This document shows positions 22,881 through 34,479 of a stretch of 64,000 bases of DNA, piece after piece; position 1 is the first letter of the stretch; the number at the start of each line of letters is the position of its first letter. Made by a program: the position numbers and the translations under genes. The DNA comes from Bettongia penicillata ogilbyi (Eukaryota > Chordata > Mammalia > Diprotodontia > Potoroidae). The notes under the pieces are model-generated. The model had not been told where the DNA came from. It saw nothing but the letters and a program-made list of their open reading frames with translations, and made no database searches. Location of the stretch: assembly GCA_023548195.1 (NCBI GenBank), contig JAJHZJ010000799.1:3176082-3240081 (forward strand). Direction: 5' to 3'.

Positions 22881-23518
22881 TGTCTACTGGCATGGACCGT
22901 CCTAGCTGTCAGCATCTCTTCAACAATGCCTTATGCTGTAAGCACTCAGGAAATTGTTGTAGATATCAGTTCCAAGGTGACCCAAGAATCAGGCTTCAGA
23001 GAGCCTGAAAGCATCTCTCAACCTGTTTATATCTAGATACTCCAATGACCTGAATAGGGAAATACCTTCCAGGCCCTGGACTTGTTCATGGAGCTGGCCT
23101 GTGGTGGTCTGGGGACTGGGTTTAGCTTAGTACAGTGCTCCGCACATAGTAGACACTCAGTGAGTGTTTGCTGACTTCACTGACTGGTTGCTGGGAGCAC
23201 TGCTCAGAGCAGTGGGAAAACTTCAGAGAGAGAGGGATATTGGGATATGGACCCTGGGGCAGAGGGAGGATGATGTAAAGGAAGTGGGCTCTCTGAGATC
23301 AGTCTTTTGGAGGAAAGGCTGTGGTGTTGGATGCGATCGAATGACAGAGATAAAAGGTTCCTGTGCACACTGAGTTTGCTTGTTTGTGCCTTTGTATGTG
23401 GGTGGCTGCGTATGCCTCAGACTGGCTAGCTTTGGAGTCCTGTTTCATTCTCTTGTGTATTATCTCTAGTGATAGACTCTGGTTGGCTTGTGGCATGCTT
23501 GTGTATGTGTGTTAGGAT

Positions 23519-23648
23519 GTTTCTGTTTTGCGGTTGCCTGATCACTTGGTTTTGGCTGTATGTATGTGAGTGTGAGTGTGTGTGTTTCTGTTCTGTGGTT
23601 GCCTAATCACTTCGTTTTGGCTCTGTGTGTGTGAAAGTGTGTGTGTGT
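23519..23648 (+). repeat. 65-bp tandem duplication
   Basis: Copy 1 starts at 23519 (gtttctgttttgcggttgcc) and copy 2 at 23584 (gtttctgttctgtggttgcc). The block 'tgcctRatcactt.gttttggct' is shared, and each copy ends in a TG run. Confidence 0.85.
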
Positions 23649-23839
23649 GTATTTAAGAACAAGTACATGTGACCTGTGGGTCAGTCTGTGCTCTGGGATA
23701 AGCATATTTGTACTCCAATTCTCTCAGGTCTAGATTATAGCAGTTTTCATGTTTGAGGATTTCTGACTGGGTGTTGGTGGCTGTCCCCACTTAGGATGCA
23801 TGTCTGTCCTTGTTTTTGAGAGAACTTCCTATACCTGTA

Positions 23840-24040
23840 GATTCATATGCTCTAGAGCCAGAGGGAACTTCCAGTGTCATTTAGTTCAGGCCCCTCATTT
23901 TAGAGAGGAAAAAATTTGGACCCAAAGAAGGGGTATAAGGAATATTTGTTTACAAGGTTGCATTGAAAGTGAGTGGTAGACTCAGGATTTGAACTCAGGT
24001 CCTTTTAACTGTCAGCCTGGCATTCCTTCCATGGCATCAT
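23840..24040 (-). repeat. MIR-type SINE, antisense
   Basis: 'gattcatatgctctagagcc... cctcattttagagaggaaaa... gatttgaactcaggtccttt'. Confidence 0.65.
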
Positions 24041-24195
24041 GTCACCTCTTCAGATAATTTATATATGGAGTATGTATCCAAGTATGGGCACTCATACATG
24101 TATTTTGTGCATTTGGATTTTACAAATGTGTGTTTGAGTCTCTTCTGTTTGTATGTGGATGTGCACTGGAATGTTTTTATTGTTAGGTTGTATGT

Positions 24196-24640
24196 CTCTG
24201 TGTGTGTTATGTCTGTGTGTGTTGTGTCTGTGTGTGTGTGTAAGACAAAGATAAGACACAGAGATGGACAGAGATAAGAAGGGAGGGGGAGATTGAGTAA
24301 GAGACAGACAGAAAGACAGAGGGGGAGATAGAGTAAGAGACAAAAAGACAGAGATAGAGTAAGAGACAGATAGAAAGACAGAGGGAAGGAGAGAGAGGGG
24401 AGGAAGAGAAGAAAAGAGGAGTCTAGAGAAGAAATGGGGCAGAAGGTGTGAAGGGAAGAGAAAAAAGAAAGAGGGAGAGATAGAGACAGAGGGATGGAAG
24501 GGCCGAGACAAAGGGACAGATGGGATAGAGAGAGATGGAGGGGGACGAAGTAGGGAGTAGAAGAGAGACGTAGAGACAGAAGAAGGAGAGAAAGGGGGAG
24601 AGAAAAACAAAGAGAAACAGATGGACAGAGAGACAGACTG
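24196..24640. repeat. TG run followed by 400-bp purine (GA/GACA) tract
   Basis: TGTGTG (24196-24241) passes directly into GAGACAGA-type units. A longer unit of about 35 bases (gagatagagtaagagacaga...) repeats near 24280-24380. The minus-strand open frame here is low-complexity. Confidence 0.9.
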
Positions 24641-25590
24641 CCTGGTGTTCAGGTTGGGGTATAGGAGAAACCCTTTCTTCTTTTGCCAGCTGGGGGCCTA
24701 GGGTGGAAGTGTAACGTGGGAGAGAGTATGTGCATTATGTGCATGTGTAAGAGAGGGAGAGATGGAAGTGGGGAGGGGCAGGGCTGGTGGCTGTAGAGTG
24801 TGAAGTCACTAAGTTCCTCTGGGCGGGGAAAGTTCTTAGTCCCTGAGTCAGAGGGCTGGCCCCAAGCCCCTCAGAACTCACTTTTTCCTTCCAGAGAAAG
24901 TGTTGCTCCTGGGAGTGTAGACTCTGAGAAAATCTGGGAGCAGTCCCAGAGCCACACCAGGCCCCCTGGAGAAGCCACCAGCCCTGAGAGCTGAGCTCAT
25001 CCCCTCCCTAGGTTGTTATCCTGGAAGTGGTTTGATAAATCTTCCACAGAACTTTTGGCCTTCACCCACCCAGGCTCACTCGTTTCTTTTACCCCCAACT
25101 CGAGAAGCCTTACAGGGCCCTCATGATTCTGACTGACCAATAGGGAAATAGGGAATTTGGGGAAAATATGGGGAAAAATACTGTCTTGTGCTTCCTATCT
25201 GTGAGCTGTCCAGTCTAAGCTCCACTTAGGTCCAAAAGACCTTTGGGGAGACTGGGGGCAGGACTAAGGTTGACCCAAGGTTTTGGATGGTCTTTAATGT
25301 GGACCCAATGGATTCAGACTGCAGGTCACAGAGAATGTGGCTTCCCCTCAATTCCTTTGTCTTCCTCGTTTTCCATGGGTCTCTGTGTATCAACTTTGAG
25401 TGGGTTTGCTGGTGCTCTTTGAACTGGGAGAGATCAGGAACAGGAGTAGCTAAGGATTCTGAGAAGTAGGAGGGGCCATGGAAGGAAGCATTAGGAAAGG
25501 TCAGAGTGGATGGGGTGGATCCCCTTTTATAGGATGGTAGAATTTCTTTTTTTACCTGAATGATTTTCCTTCCCTCCCCTCCCTTCCCTT

Positions 25591-25699
25591 CTACTCTCTC
25601 TCTCTCTCCCTCTCCCTCCCTCCCTCCCTCCCTCTCTCTCTCTCTCTCTCTCTGTCTGTCTGTCTGTCTCTCTCTCTCTCCCTCCCTCCCTCCCTCCCT

Positions 25700-25753
<54 letters not shown>

Positions 25754-25773
25754 GTCTCTCTTTCTCTCTCTCT
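25591..25773. repeat. compound (CT)n/(CCCT)n/(CTGT)n microsatellite
   Basis: Blocks of CT, CCCT and CTGT alternate over about 180 bases. Confidence 0.95.
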
Positions 25774-26204
25774 TGCATGCACATGTGCACTCAAAATGTC
25801 CATTCAATGTAAGTTTCTTCTATCAGTCACTTATATCTTAGTGTGAATTTAAGTTGCTGTATAACCTCTTCTTTCTGCCTCTGCATTTCAAGCCTTATTT
25901 TTCACTGTGAAATGAAAGCCTTTGTCCCCCTGATGAAGACATTTCAGGTAGCAGGTGTTCATGGAGTGACTGGGAGAGAAGGGTAGAAGGAATTCACATG
26001 CTTGGAATTGCCCATTTAAGCAGCTGATTGATTACTTGAGCCTGCTTTGATGTGAGGATGAAGGCTTGGGACATGCAGCTTCTTCTCCCCTTCTCCTCCC
26101 GACTATCTCCACCTCCAACTCCATCTCAAAGGTTTCACTGCCAAGATATGAGTAGGCTAATGAGAGAGCTCTTAGCTCCCTTCTCCCCAAGGATGGTGAA
26201 ATAG

Positions 26205-26269
<65 letters not shown>
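26205..26269. repeat. (CA)n microsatellite next to a splice acceptor
   Basis: A CA run of about 32 units, with one TA interruption, ends 40 bases before the large TNS1 exon. Confidence 0.95.
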
Positions 26270-26309
26270 TCATTGATCTACTCTGTCTTGCTTCTCTTTT
26301 CTTACACAG

Positions 26310-27905
26310 AGGTGGTGGGACATACCCAAGGTCCACTGGATGGGAGTCTCTATGCCAAAGTGAAGAAGAAGGACTCTCTGCACGGGAGCACAGGTGCGGT
26401 CAACGCTATCCGCCCCACTCTCTCAGCCACCCCCAATCACGTGGAGCACACTCTGTCAGTGAGCAGCGATTCAGGAAATTCCACTGCCTCCACCAAGACC
26501 GACAAGACCGATGAGCCAGCTGGTCCTTCTAATGCTCCTGTATCCCTGAGCCCTGAGGAGAAGCGGGAGCTGGAGAGGCTGCTGAGTGGTTTTGGCTTGG
26601 AGCGGGAGAAGCAAGGGCCCATGTACCACGCCCGACACCATCTGTCCCGCCAGCATGGGGGACCCGTTGCCCCCTCTTCTGGACGTCATGTTGTCCCTGC
26701 CCAGGTCCATGTCAATGGTGGGACCTTGACATCTGAGCGGGAGACAGACATTCTGGATGATGAGCTGCCCAACCAGGATGGCCACAGTGTGGGCAGCCTA
26801 GGTACTCTGTCCTCCTTGGATGGAATCACCAATACTAGCGAGGGGGGCTACCCTGAGGCTACGTCTCCACTGACCAATGGCCTGGACAAGCCATACCCGG
26901 CAGAGCCGATGGTTAACGGCAGCAGCTACCCCTATGAAACCCACGCCCGGGCTCCTCTCACTCAAACAATCCATGGGGCCCCCATGCGACCCTCGTTCTC
27001 AGCCCAGGAGGGCCTCTCTGGGTACCAGCGGGAGGGTCCACACCTGGGATGGCAGCAGTCGATGACTAATCCCCACTACGGTTATGATGCCAATGGGATG
27101 TTCCGCTCTCAGTCCTTCCCAGAAACTGAGCCTCAGTTGCCCCAAGCTCCAGCCCGGAGTGGGAGTAGTCGAGATGCAGTGCAACGGGGACTGAATTCCT
27201 GGCAGCAGCAACAGAAGCAGCAGCAGCAGCAGCAGCCGCCACAGCAGCAGCCTCACCCACCTCCACGCCAGCAGGAACGAGCTCGCCTAGAGAGCCACAT
27301 ACCTGGCAGGCCCAGTCCCCAGCCTCAGGTGGAGGCTTCAGCCTCTGGCCTCCCTGAGTACCCCAGGGCAGCCTCCCAGAAGGAGATTGAGCAGTCTATA
27401 GAAGCACTCAATATGCTAATGCTTGACCTGGACCCTGCCTCATCCACTTCCCCCTTGCACAAGTCACAGAGTGTCCCTGGGGCATGGCCAGGGGCATCTC
27501 CCCTTGCCTCCCAGCCTCCTCCGGGTCTCTCCCTTCAGTCTCAGCCTCTGGCCCAGTCAAGATCTGGCTATATCCCAAGGGGTCATCTCCAGGGCGCACC
27601 AGAACCAGCTACCCGCTCGTCCCTGGAGTCAGTTTCACCCGGGAGGCCATATTCTCCCTATGATTACCAACCATCTTCAACTGTGCCCAGCCAAAGTTAC
27701 CAGCCCAGAAGTCCAGCCTCTTCTCCTTCTTCTTCTGCTTTCCCAGCTTCTTCAAGCCCTCCAGGACCTCGCCAACCTCCAGCAACACTCCCTGGCCTCA
27801 CAACTCAACCTCAACTTTCTCCAAAAGAGACTGGTTCAGATCCATCCCGGACCCCTGAGGAAGAGCCCTTGAATCTAGAGGGATTGGTGGCCCACAGGGT
27901 AGCAG
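26310..27905 (+). CDS. TNS1: Tensin-1 large central exon
   Basis: This exon encodes 532 residues of tensin-1, a focal and fibrillar adhesion adaptor that links actin to integrins. The acceptor is TTACACAG|AG and the donor is GCAG|GTAAGG, both in phase 1. It opens with [20 protein letters not shown] and ends [15 protein letters not shown], closely matching human TNS1 as I recall it. The exon covers the disordered linker between the C2 and SH2 domains. Landmarks by exon residue are [18 protein letters not shown] (81-98), a glutamine-rich run (about 299-314), an LD-like helix [17 protein letters not shown] (about 360-376), and many Ser/Pro stretches suited to phosphorylation. The reading frame is intact. 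The open frame extends 37 bases upstream into the intron and past the donor; both extensions are non-coding. Confidence 0.97.
27203..27250 (+). repeat. TNS1: CAG-rich (polyglutamine) codon tract inside TNS1
   Basis: The codons give four Q, one K, six Q, two P and three Q, mostly pure CAG. Minus-strand open frames across it (poly-Leu or poly-Ala) are shadows. Confidence 0.95.
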
Positions 27906-28224
27906 GTAAGGGAGCAGGACTGTCTTCATCAATTTTTCTCTTTCCTCTTGAGTTCTTGAATGACCTGGGTGGAGGAGGGGAACCAAGGGAAGCATTCTGG
28001 TTGGGCTATGGTGAGGGAGTATAGCCTTTATGTGGCTCCCTGCAGCTTTCCCTATCTCCACACTTCTGCTCATGGGCTATGGAGGCCTATTTTAGCAATC
28101 TGGGACAGAAGGGGAAGCTGGGAAGGAGGAGATTGGTTCAGGTTTTTCAGTCTAATTGGGTTTAGGATTAGGAAGTTGTTTAAAGTCAACAGACAACTCC
28201 GAATGTCAGCGTCTCCCAACCCTC

Positions 28225-28440
28225 TAGGTTAGGTGTTCTTGACCTGGGCTCCACAGTCTATAGAGAGATTATTTCAAGGAGTCTATGAACATGGATGAGA
28301 AAAAAATCCACCTTTGTTTTCATGAAATTTAGCATTTCCTTCAATTATAAATGTAGGTAACCAGTGGTATTCTGAGGAGGGCTTCAGCAGACTGTTGACG
28401 GGGTCTGTGACACAAATAAGTGTTAACAATCTCTAGTCTA
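28225..28440. mobile_element. hAT-type MITE
   Basis: Starts 'ggtgttcttgacctgggctc', interior 'gtattctgaggagggcttca', end 'gggtctgtgacacaaataag' with 'tgttaacaatc'. Same family as 53560 and 56130. Confidence 0.65.
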
Positions 28441-28689
28441 TGCTATCTAACTTGGGCTGTCCCTTGGGTAAGGCTAGAGCTGCCTAGGGGACACAGATAG
28501 CATTTGCCCCATATCATCCTGATTCCCAAATTTGATCAGAGGAAGGATGTATTTCCCCAAGAAAGGAAGCAAAAAGGGGATGCCAGGGCCATGGGGAGAA
28601 AGTTTTTGGTAAAGAAAAATTGTCATATTTTTACAGCAGCATAAACAAGAATTGCCACATGAATACTTGCTTGATCATTTGTTGAGCCA

Positions 28690-28870
28690 CATCTCTGGAA
28701 GAGACCTCAGAGAGGTGATCATTTAGTTCAACCCCCATCATTTTACAGCCGAAGACACTGAGACCCCCACAATGATGTCATTTGCACAAGATCACATAAT
28801 GAGTTAGTAGCAGAACCAGTATGCACACCAGCACCTATTGATTCCAAAACTCGTGCTCTTTCCACTGGGT
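28690..28870 (-). repeat. MIR-type SINE, antisense
   Basis: 'tctctggaagagacctcaga... agccgaagacactgagaccc... cgtgctctttccactgggtt'. Confidence 0.7.
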
Positions 28871-29351
28871 TGTGATTAACTTTTTGCAGGGCAGTTGTGA
28901 TTTTTCCTCCTCTTGACACTTTCTTGAGGCATCCACTGGTTGGAAATCCTTATTGTAATTATTTTTAAGGTGGATCTAAGGTCTGGAGATGATCTGGGGA
29001 GTCTTGAAGGAAGATTAGGCATTAGGTCAGATCTCTCAGCTGATGAGGGGCCATGGAAATTTCAGAGAGGATTAGACTTGGCAGAGAAACATATTCTTTT
29101 CCCTGACTCCCACTCCCTAAAAGGGGAGCTGAGTCACTATGCCAACTGCAGGGAGAACAGGCAACACCCCTTCCCTTTATGTGGCTAAGGCAAATAGAGG
29201 GAGTTGGGGAAAGATGAGGGAACAAGGGGTTCCTGATGGGATTCTGTGCCTGAGGGGTATGGGAGAAGAAAGTTAGCTTCATGGATTCAGTGCAGACTCA
29301 GGACCTTGGCATCTCATAGGGTTGAATTGACTTTACCATTCTGTTCTTGAG

Positions 29352-29583
<232 letters not shown>

Positions 29584-30129
29584 TATAGACAGAGAACCAG
29601 AGAAAGATATCTTAAAGACAGAGAACCAGCCCTCTGTTGAATCAAGGGACTTGGAAGGTAAGATTCCAAGAAGTATCATAACCCTCACTTTACCCTTCTG
29701 TATGATGGGCATTTTCCTATCACAGGAGCTCATCCCTTCCTTTTGCATAGAAGACCTCACCATTGATCCCTGACCCTTCAAGTCAGTGCATTTCTCTCCT
29801 TCCAAGGAGGATTTCCTGGCCCAAGACCACAGGGGGGTTGATTTTGAAGATCAAAAGACCGGGAAAATGCATATACACTTAGATTATACTGTTCTGGGGA
29901 AGCCAGGACTCAGTCTAATCGGATGACACTTTCCGGGGCTGAGGAAGTTGCCTGTGCCAGAGATTTAAACTTCTCCCAGTCCTAGAGGTCTGTATGATTC
30001 TAGATCTATCCTGAGTTTGGGGAGCTGATTGAGATAGAGGACGCAGGTGTGATTAGATGTTAGGTTCTTTTGTTCTGGGGTTGGCACATCAGAGCTTAGG
30101 TTGTGCCTAAGGAAGCCAAAATGGGGAAT

Positions 30130-30260
30130 CATAGAACACAGAACATCAAAGATGGAAGATGGAAGGAACCATGAGACAGAATATCACCACCCTCACTTTC
30201 CAGTTGAGGAAACTGATAATGGGGGTGTCACTCAATTTTTAGGAAGAAATGAGGAATTGG
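30130..30260 (-). repeat. MIR-type SINE fragment, antisense
   Basis: 'catagaacacagaacatcaa... tccagttgaggaaactgata'. Confidence 0.6.
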
Positions 30261-30469
30261 ACCCTAGGTAGGAAAAAGATCCTTTGGAAAATTGTGGGGA
30301 ATTAGGAATAGGGCTTGATTATGGAAGTAGAAAATATGTACAGCTCTGCCATCAGCCATCCTGGACAGCCAGAAGTATTCCTGGCAGTAAGGATGAAATT
30401 GAGATTTGCAGGGTAAGTCAATGTATTCATAGCCCTTGGGATCCAGAGAAGGATAAGTTAAATTATGTT

Positions 30470-31600
30470 CAGTTTTATTCAAATCAACGAATATTTATTG
30501 TTTGCTATTGTTTGCTAGATAATTGGATTAGATGGTAGGGCTATAGAGATTGAAAGACAACTTAACCTCTGCCTTCAAGGACCTTTTAGGGGCATGGGTT
30601 CAGATTCACAGATATAGAGTTGGATAGGACCTGAAAGACCACTTAATCTAAATTTTTCAGATGAGGAAACTGAGGCCCAAGGAAATTAAGTGACTTTCCC
30701 AAGATCACACAGATGGCAAGCCTCAGAGGTGGGGTATATATATAGACAACTGTAATATGTTGGAAAATGACTAATGCACAAAAGAAATGAAGTGTAGTAG
30801 TCCAGGGAATTAATTCATAGACAAGGAAGTCTTTTTGAGTTAGGTGAAAAGTGGGCTGCACAAAAGTGAATCAATCCCTATTCTCAATGAGCTTACAAGC
30901 TAAGCAGTGGGAGAAATGTTGGAAGTAACATCACTATAATTTGGGGACTGGTTGAATTTGGTAGTGAAAAAGAAGGAAGAATACATTATACAATTTTAAA
31001 TATCTAGTCTGGATAAATGAGAGAAAATGGTGGTGCTATTAACAAAAATAGATAAGATAGGAGGAGGAGGGACAGGTTTTGGAGTGAAGATAATGAATTC
31101 ACTTTGGGACATGTTGAGTTTGAGGGAGGTTGGCAAGATGCTTCATGGATCTTGCATGGTGTTAGAAACCTTGGATGATCTTACTCAGGAGCAAGATAGA
31201 GAGGGAAGATCTAGATTCCAGAGTTATCAGAGTGAAGATGATAACTGAAGACCGAAGGGAAATTGAATTGCTAATAGAAAGAGAAAAATAAAAACCGAGT
31301 GCCATAGCTGTACGTAAGCAACTGGAGAACCCAGAAGAATGAGCAAGAGGGATCATTTGGAGAGGCAAGGTGAGACAGTAGTGTCATGGAAGCCAAGGAA
31401 AGCCAATGTCAAGATGGTTACCCTCCAGAGAGCAGTGGTAGAGATGTAGGGATGGAAGCCAGATTGAGGAGGTATGAAGGGTAATGAGTGTCTGATAAGG
31501 AAATGGAGGCATTGAGTGTAGATTCCTGTTTCTAGCCATTAGAGGATCATCTGCTGGAGATAAGAAAGGGAAAGGTCTTAGAGAAGGTATGAGGAGGTGG
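30470..31600 (-). mobile_element. L2-type LINE with RT remnant, antisense
   Basis: Tail 'aacgaatatttattgtttgc', then 'gataatgaattcactttggg' and 'acatgttgagtttgaggg'. The last two are the reverse of the LKLNMSxxELIIF coding block. A MIR piece (30605-30735) sits inside. Confidence 0.65.
30605..30735 (-). repeat. MIR-type SINE inserted in L2, antisense
   Basis: 'gatgaggaaactgaggccca... aggaaattaagtgactttcc... caagatcacacagatggcaa'. Confidence 0.75.
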
Positions 31601-32064
31601 GATCAAGAACCCATTAGAAAAAGCTAGCTTGGGCAAGGAAGGGAGGTTCCCCATCCTCGGACCCTAGGGAAATGGAGGAGATGGGAGAAGACACAGAGAA
31701 GTTCTGACTTGCAGAAGAGACGAGCTGTGGGAGCTTAGGATGAATGACTGCATTTGTCACAGTGAAACAGGAGGTGAAGTCATCTATTTGCTGAGAGAGA
31801 AGTGGTGGGGAGAAAATCAAGTGCTTTAGGAAGGAGGAAGAGGTTTTGTAGAGATATTATGGGGAGTGTGGTAGAAAGTCATTAAGAGAATAAAAAAATT
31901 ACTGTGTGGCAGTGAAGGTTCAGTCTATGTTAGGACTGCAGAAATTTACAGTGAGACCCGGTCAGTGTGGCCTTGCCGTTTTGTTCTACCCTGCCTGCTT
32001 CCTTTCCATCTCTGAGAGTAAGGAGGAGCTTGATGCCTCTTGAGATTTGAGAACCTTTTAACTA

Positions 32065-32290
32065 GAGAATAAAAATAGCCAACATTTATATTCTAAGTTT
32101 TTCAAAGTGTCTTAAATATATTATTTCATTTCAGCCCTGTGAACTCGGGGGGCTATTATTATCCCCCCATTTTACAGATGAGGAAAGTAATGTGGAAAAA
32201 GAGTAAGGTGACTTGCTCAGAATCACATGGCTAGTAAGTGTCTGAGGCAGAATTAGAACTAAGGTCTCCCTGACTCCAAGGCTACTACTC
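32065..32290 (-). repeat. MIR3-like SINE, antisense
   Basis: 'aacatttatattctaagttt', 'atccccccattttacagatg', 'gtaaggtgacttgctcagaa', 'gtctgaggcagaattagaac'. A short (CATA/TATG)n repeat follows at 32300-32345. Confidence 0.7.
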
Positions 32291-32599
32291 TACTTCCCCA
32301 AGTATACACATACACATACATACACGTATGTATGTATGTATCTGTACATGTGTAGGGAAGAATCTTGATCTGGGGGCATCTTTCTCCAGGCTGCTGTCAG
32401 TGAAATAAAAAAAAAAGCCTAAAGGGCAAGAAAGTGGATTGGAGGAGGTCATGTTTTCTATGGCTGAGCCCCGTGCAGATAGCTCCATGACAGGGAGCTC
32501 CTTACTTCGGCATTCTGGATGCCTTTTGGTTTTTTCCTACCTTCTTTGAGCTTGGAGATCCCTTTCAAGTTGGGGGATGAAAAAGGCAGCAGAGTTGGA

Positions 32600-32735
32600 G
32601 GTAGGAAGTGTTAGTCCTAGTCAAGTTCTAGTTCTGTCATTTTCTGCCTAGGTGGCCTTGGCAAGTCGCTTTAATGTGGCTGTGCCTCAGTTTCACATCT
32701 GTAAAATGGGGAATAATCGTTACACTCTAAGGACT
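32600..32735 (+). repeat. MIR-type SINE
   Basis: 'agttctagttctgtcatttt... gtggccttggcaagtcgctt... gcctcagtttcacatctgta'. Confidence 0.65.
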
Positions 32736-33029
32736 GCTGTGAAGAAATGCCTTTGTTAACTTTAAATTACACTTCAAGCCAGCTTTTCTCTGGAGCTCTT
32801 TCCTCCCAAAGATTGACTACAGCTTTTCTAGCAGCCAGCCGTTGTTCACCACCTAGGGTGACGTCCTCTTTCAGTCCTTGGAGGGGACTTCCTCTCCTTT
32901 TAAGAGGCCAAGACTCTCCAACCTTCTCAATCCTCTGGCCCCCTTAGGCCTGGCAGACGAGAGGAGATGGAAGGGAAGGGCATCTAACTGGCACACAGCG
33001 TCCCCCTTCTCATTCACTTCTCAGCTGAC

Positions 33030-33110
33030 CTGAGGACAAGATTATAGAGGGGGTAGCTATTTATGGCCCTGTAAGACTATAAATCTCTTTGGTCCCCAAC
33101 CAAGCATGAG
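33030..33110. promoter_or_regulatory. candidate MEF2/CArG-type muscle element
   Basis: CTATTTATGG near 33057 is one base from both the MEF2 (CTATTTATAG) and CArG (CC(A/T)6GG) consensus, in a non-repeat setting with 'agactataaatctctttgg'. Single motifs like this occur by chance. Confidence 0.2.
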
Positions 33111-33930
33111 TGGAATTTCTTACATCAACGGTTCCTACTGCCATGACTTCCTCTGCAGCCATACAGGGAGTCTGGCCATTGTGTAGTAGAATTAAGAGTA
33201 GAGCAAGACGTGTATGGAATGGAGCAATTAGGGAAAGGAATCCTAGCTGGAGAGAGAAGCATGAGCAAAGGCATGATGGTAGGAAAAGCCCAAGGAGGAG
33301 TCTGGCCTAGCTGCAGCATTGCTGGCACATGGAAGGTTATCTTTGGAAAGAAGTCTGGAAAGGTTGGGAACATACTGTGCACAATATAGAGATTGTGTAG
33401 GGAGCAGAGAACTGTTTGTTTCTGAGTTGGGGAGTAATATAGTTAGAACTGTGCTTTAGAAAGATGACTCTATTAGTGTGTGAAGGACGGATTAGAGAGG
33501 GTAAGACTGCAGATATTTGGGATCAAGGAAGGAAAACAAAAAAAGAGCAGAGAGGAAGAAGGTGCTCCAGGATAGTGCATTGTCACAGATAGACTCATGG
33601 AGAAGAGAGTGGACAGTAGACGGGGTGTAGTTAACAGTGTGAAATGCTACAGAAAGGCCAAGGAGAATGAAGACTGGGAGAAAGCCATTGGATCTGACTT
33701 AGAGGAACCTTGATAGCTTTGATAGGCAATTTCAGATTCCAGATTTGAGGGGTCAAGGAGTAATCTGGTAGTGAATGAGTTGACAGCTAATGTAGACTGC
33801 AGCAAATATGAGTGAGTCTTTTAAATAGTTTAGCTGTTAATGGGAAGGAAAGAAAATGTTCATTTGGGGAGCTTTCAAAATCAAGAGAAGGAGATTTCCT
33901 CCTTTTTTTGAGGTAGAGGAGACTAGCTAT
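33090..33930 (-). mobile_element. diverged L2-type LINE body, antisense
   Basis: 'gcaaaggcatgatggtagga', 'agaaagatgactctattagt', 'gaaggacggattagagaggg' follow the order of the better L2 copies (crossover point near 6700-6800 and 7440-7560). Confidence 0.5.
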
Positions 33931-34254
33931 GTGTAAAGGGATGGGAAGGTGTCAGTGTGCAGGGAGAGATGAAAGACATACATTGCATACTTGTATGGGG
34001 ATGTAGTTGATAAAACTAGACCCTAGAAGAATTATGATCCTCAGCACAGATAGAAGGATGATTGTTGGCAAGGAGGAGGTCCACTTCCTACTCTTAGGCA
34101 AGAGGAAAGGATGAGGGAATGAGTGAAAGCAAAGTGGAGTTCTGAGGGGATGAGGAATTGAAGGAGGGTGTGATGGTTGACCTTGGTCATCTCAGTAAAT
34201 TGAGAGGTGGGATAGCCTGAAAACAGTGAGTAGAGTGAGGGTGGCTTTGGGGAC

Positions 34255-34450
34255 CTGAGAATGGAAAATTCAACACAGTTCAACAAATGAGTATTCAGCT
34301 CTGACTGTATAGACTGTATGTATGGCATTGGGCTAAGCGCTAGACCTCAAAAGACCCAAATGAAAGTCTCTGCTCACATGGAACTTACAGACTCATGGAG
34401 AGAAAACAACACATACACATATTAGCAAATGCAAGGTAACTTGGGGAGGG
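34255..34450 (-). mobile_element. L2-type LINE tail, antisense
   Basis: 'caacaaatgagtattcagct... ggcattgggctaagcgctag... gtctctgctcacatggaact'. Confidence 0.65.
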
Positions 34451-34479
34451 AGTACGTGCTAATGATACATCTGACAAAT

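Larger units (their letters stand above)
1..26309 (+). other. TNS1: TNS1 intron upstream of the large exon (3' part)
   Basis: This is intronic sequence ending at the AG acceptor at 26308-26309. I looked for the tensin-1 exons that should precede the large exon (C2-domain end, a peptide like SGHRDDGME) and saw none, so that upstream exon lies outside the window and the intron exceeds 26 kb. The contents are repeats listed separately, a candidate internal promoter and first exon at 10260-10600, and unannotated unique-looking stretches, for example 841-2257, 2640-3650, 8900-9400, 10600-11640, 12040-13020, 18740-19430, 24640-25560 and 25780-26200, where I see no gene. Confidence 0.8.

Noticed and set aside
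24092..24610. 172-codon open frame on the minus strand
   Set aside because: Translation of the GA/GACA simple repeat (Ser/Pro/Leu low complexity).
25226..25807. 193-codon open frame on the minus strand
   Set aside because: Half is (RE)n from the CT microsatellite, the rest has no similarity I recognise.
1..26309. Search for upstream TNS1 coding exons (C2-domain end)
   Set aside because: No matching peptide with splice sites found; the previous exon must be outside the window.
26437..27266. Several minus-strand open frames inside the large TNS1 exon
   Set aside because: Antisense shadows of real coding sequence; the Leu- and Ala-rich ones are the reversed CAG tract.
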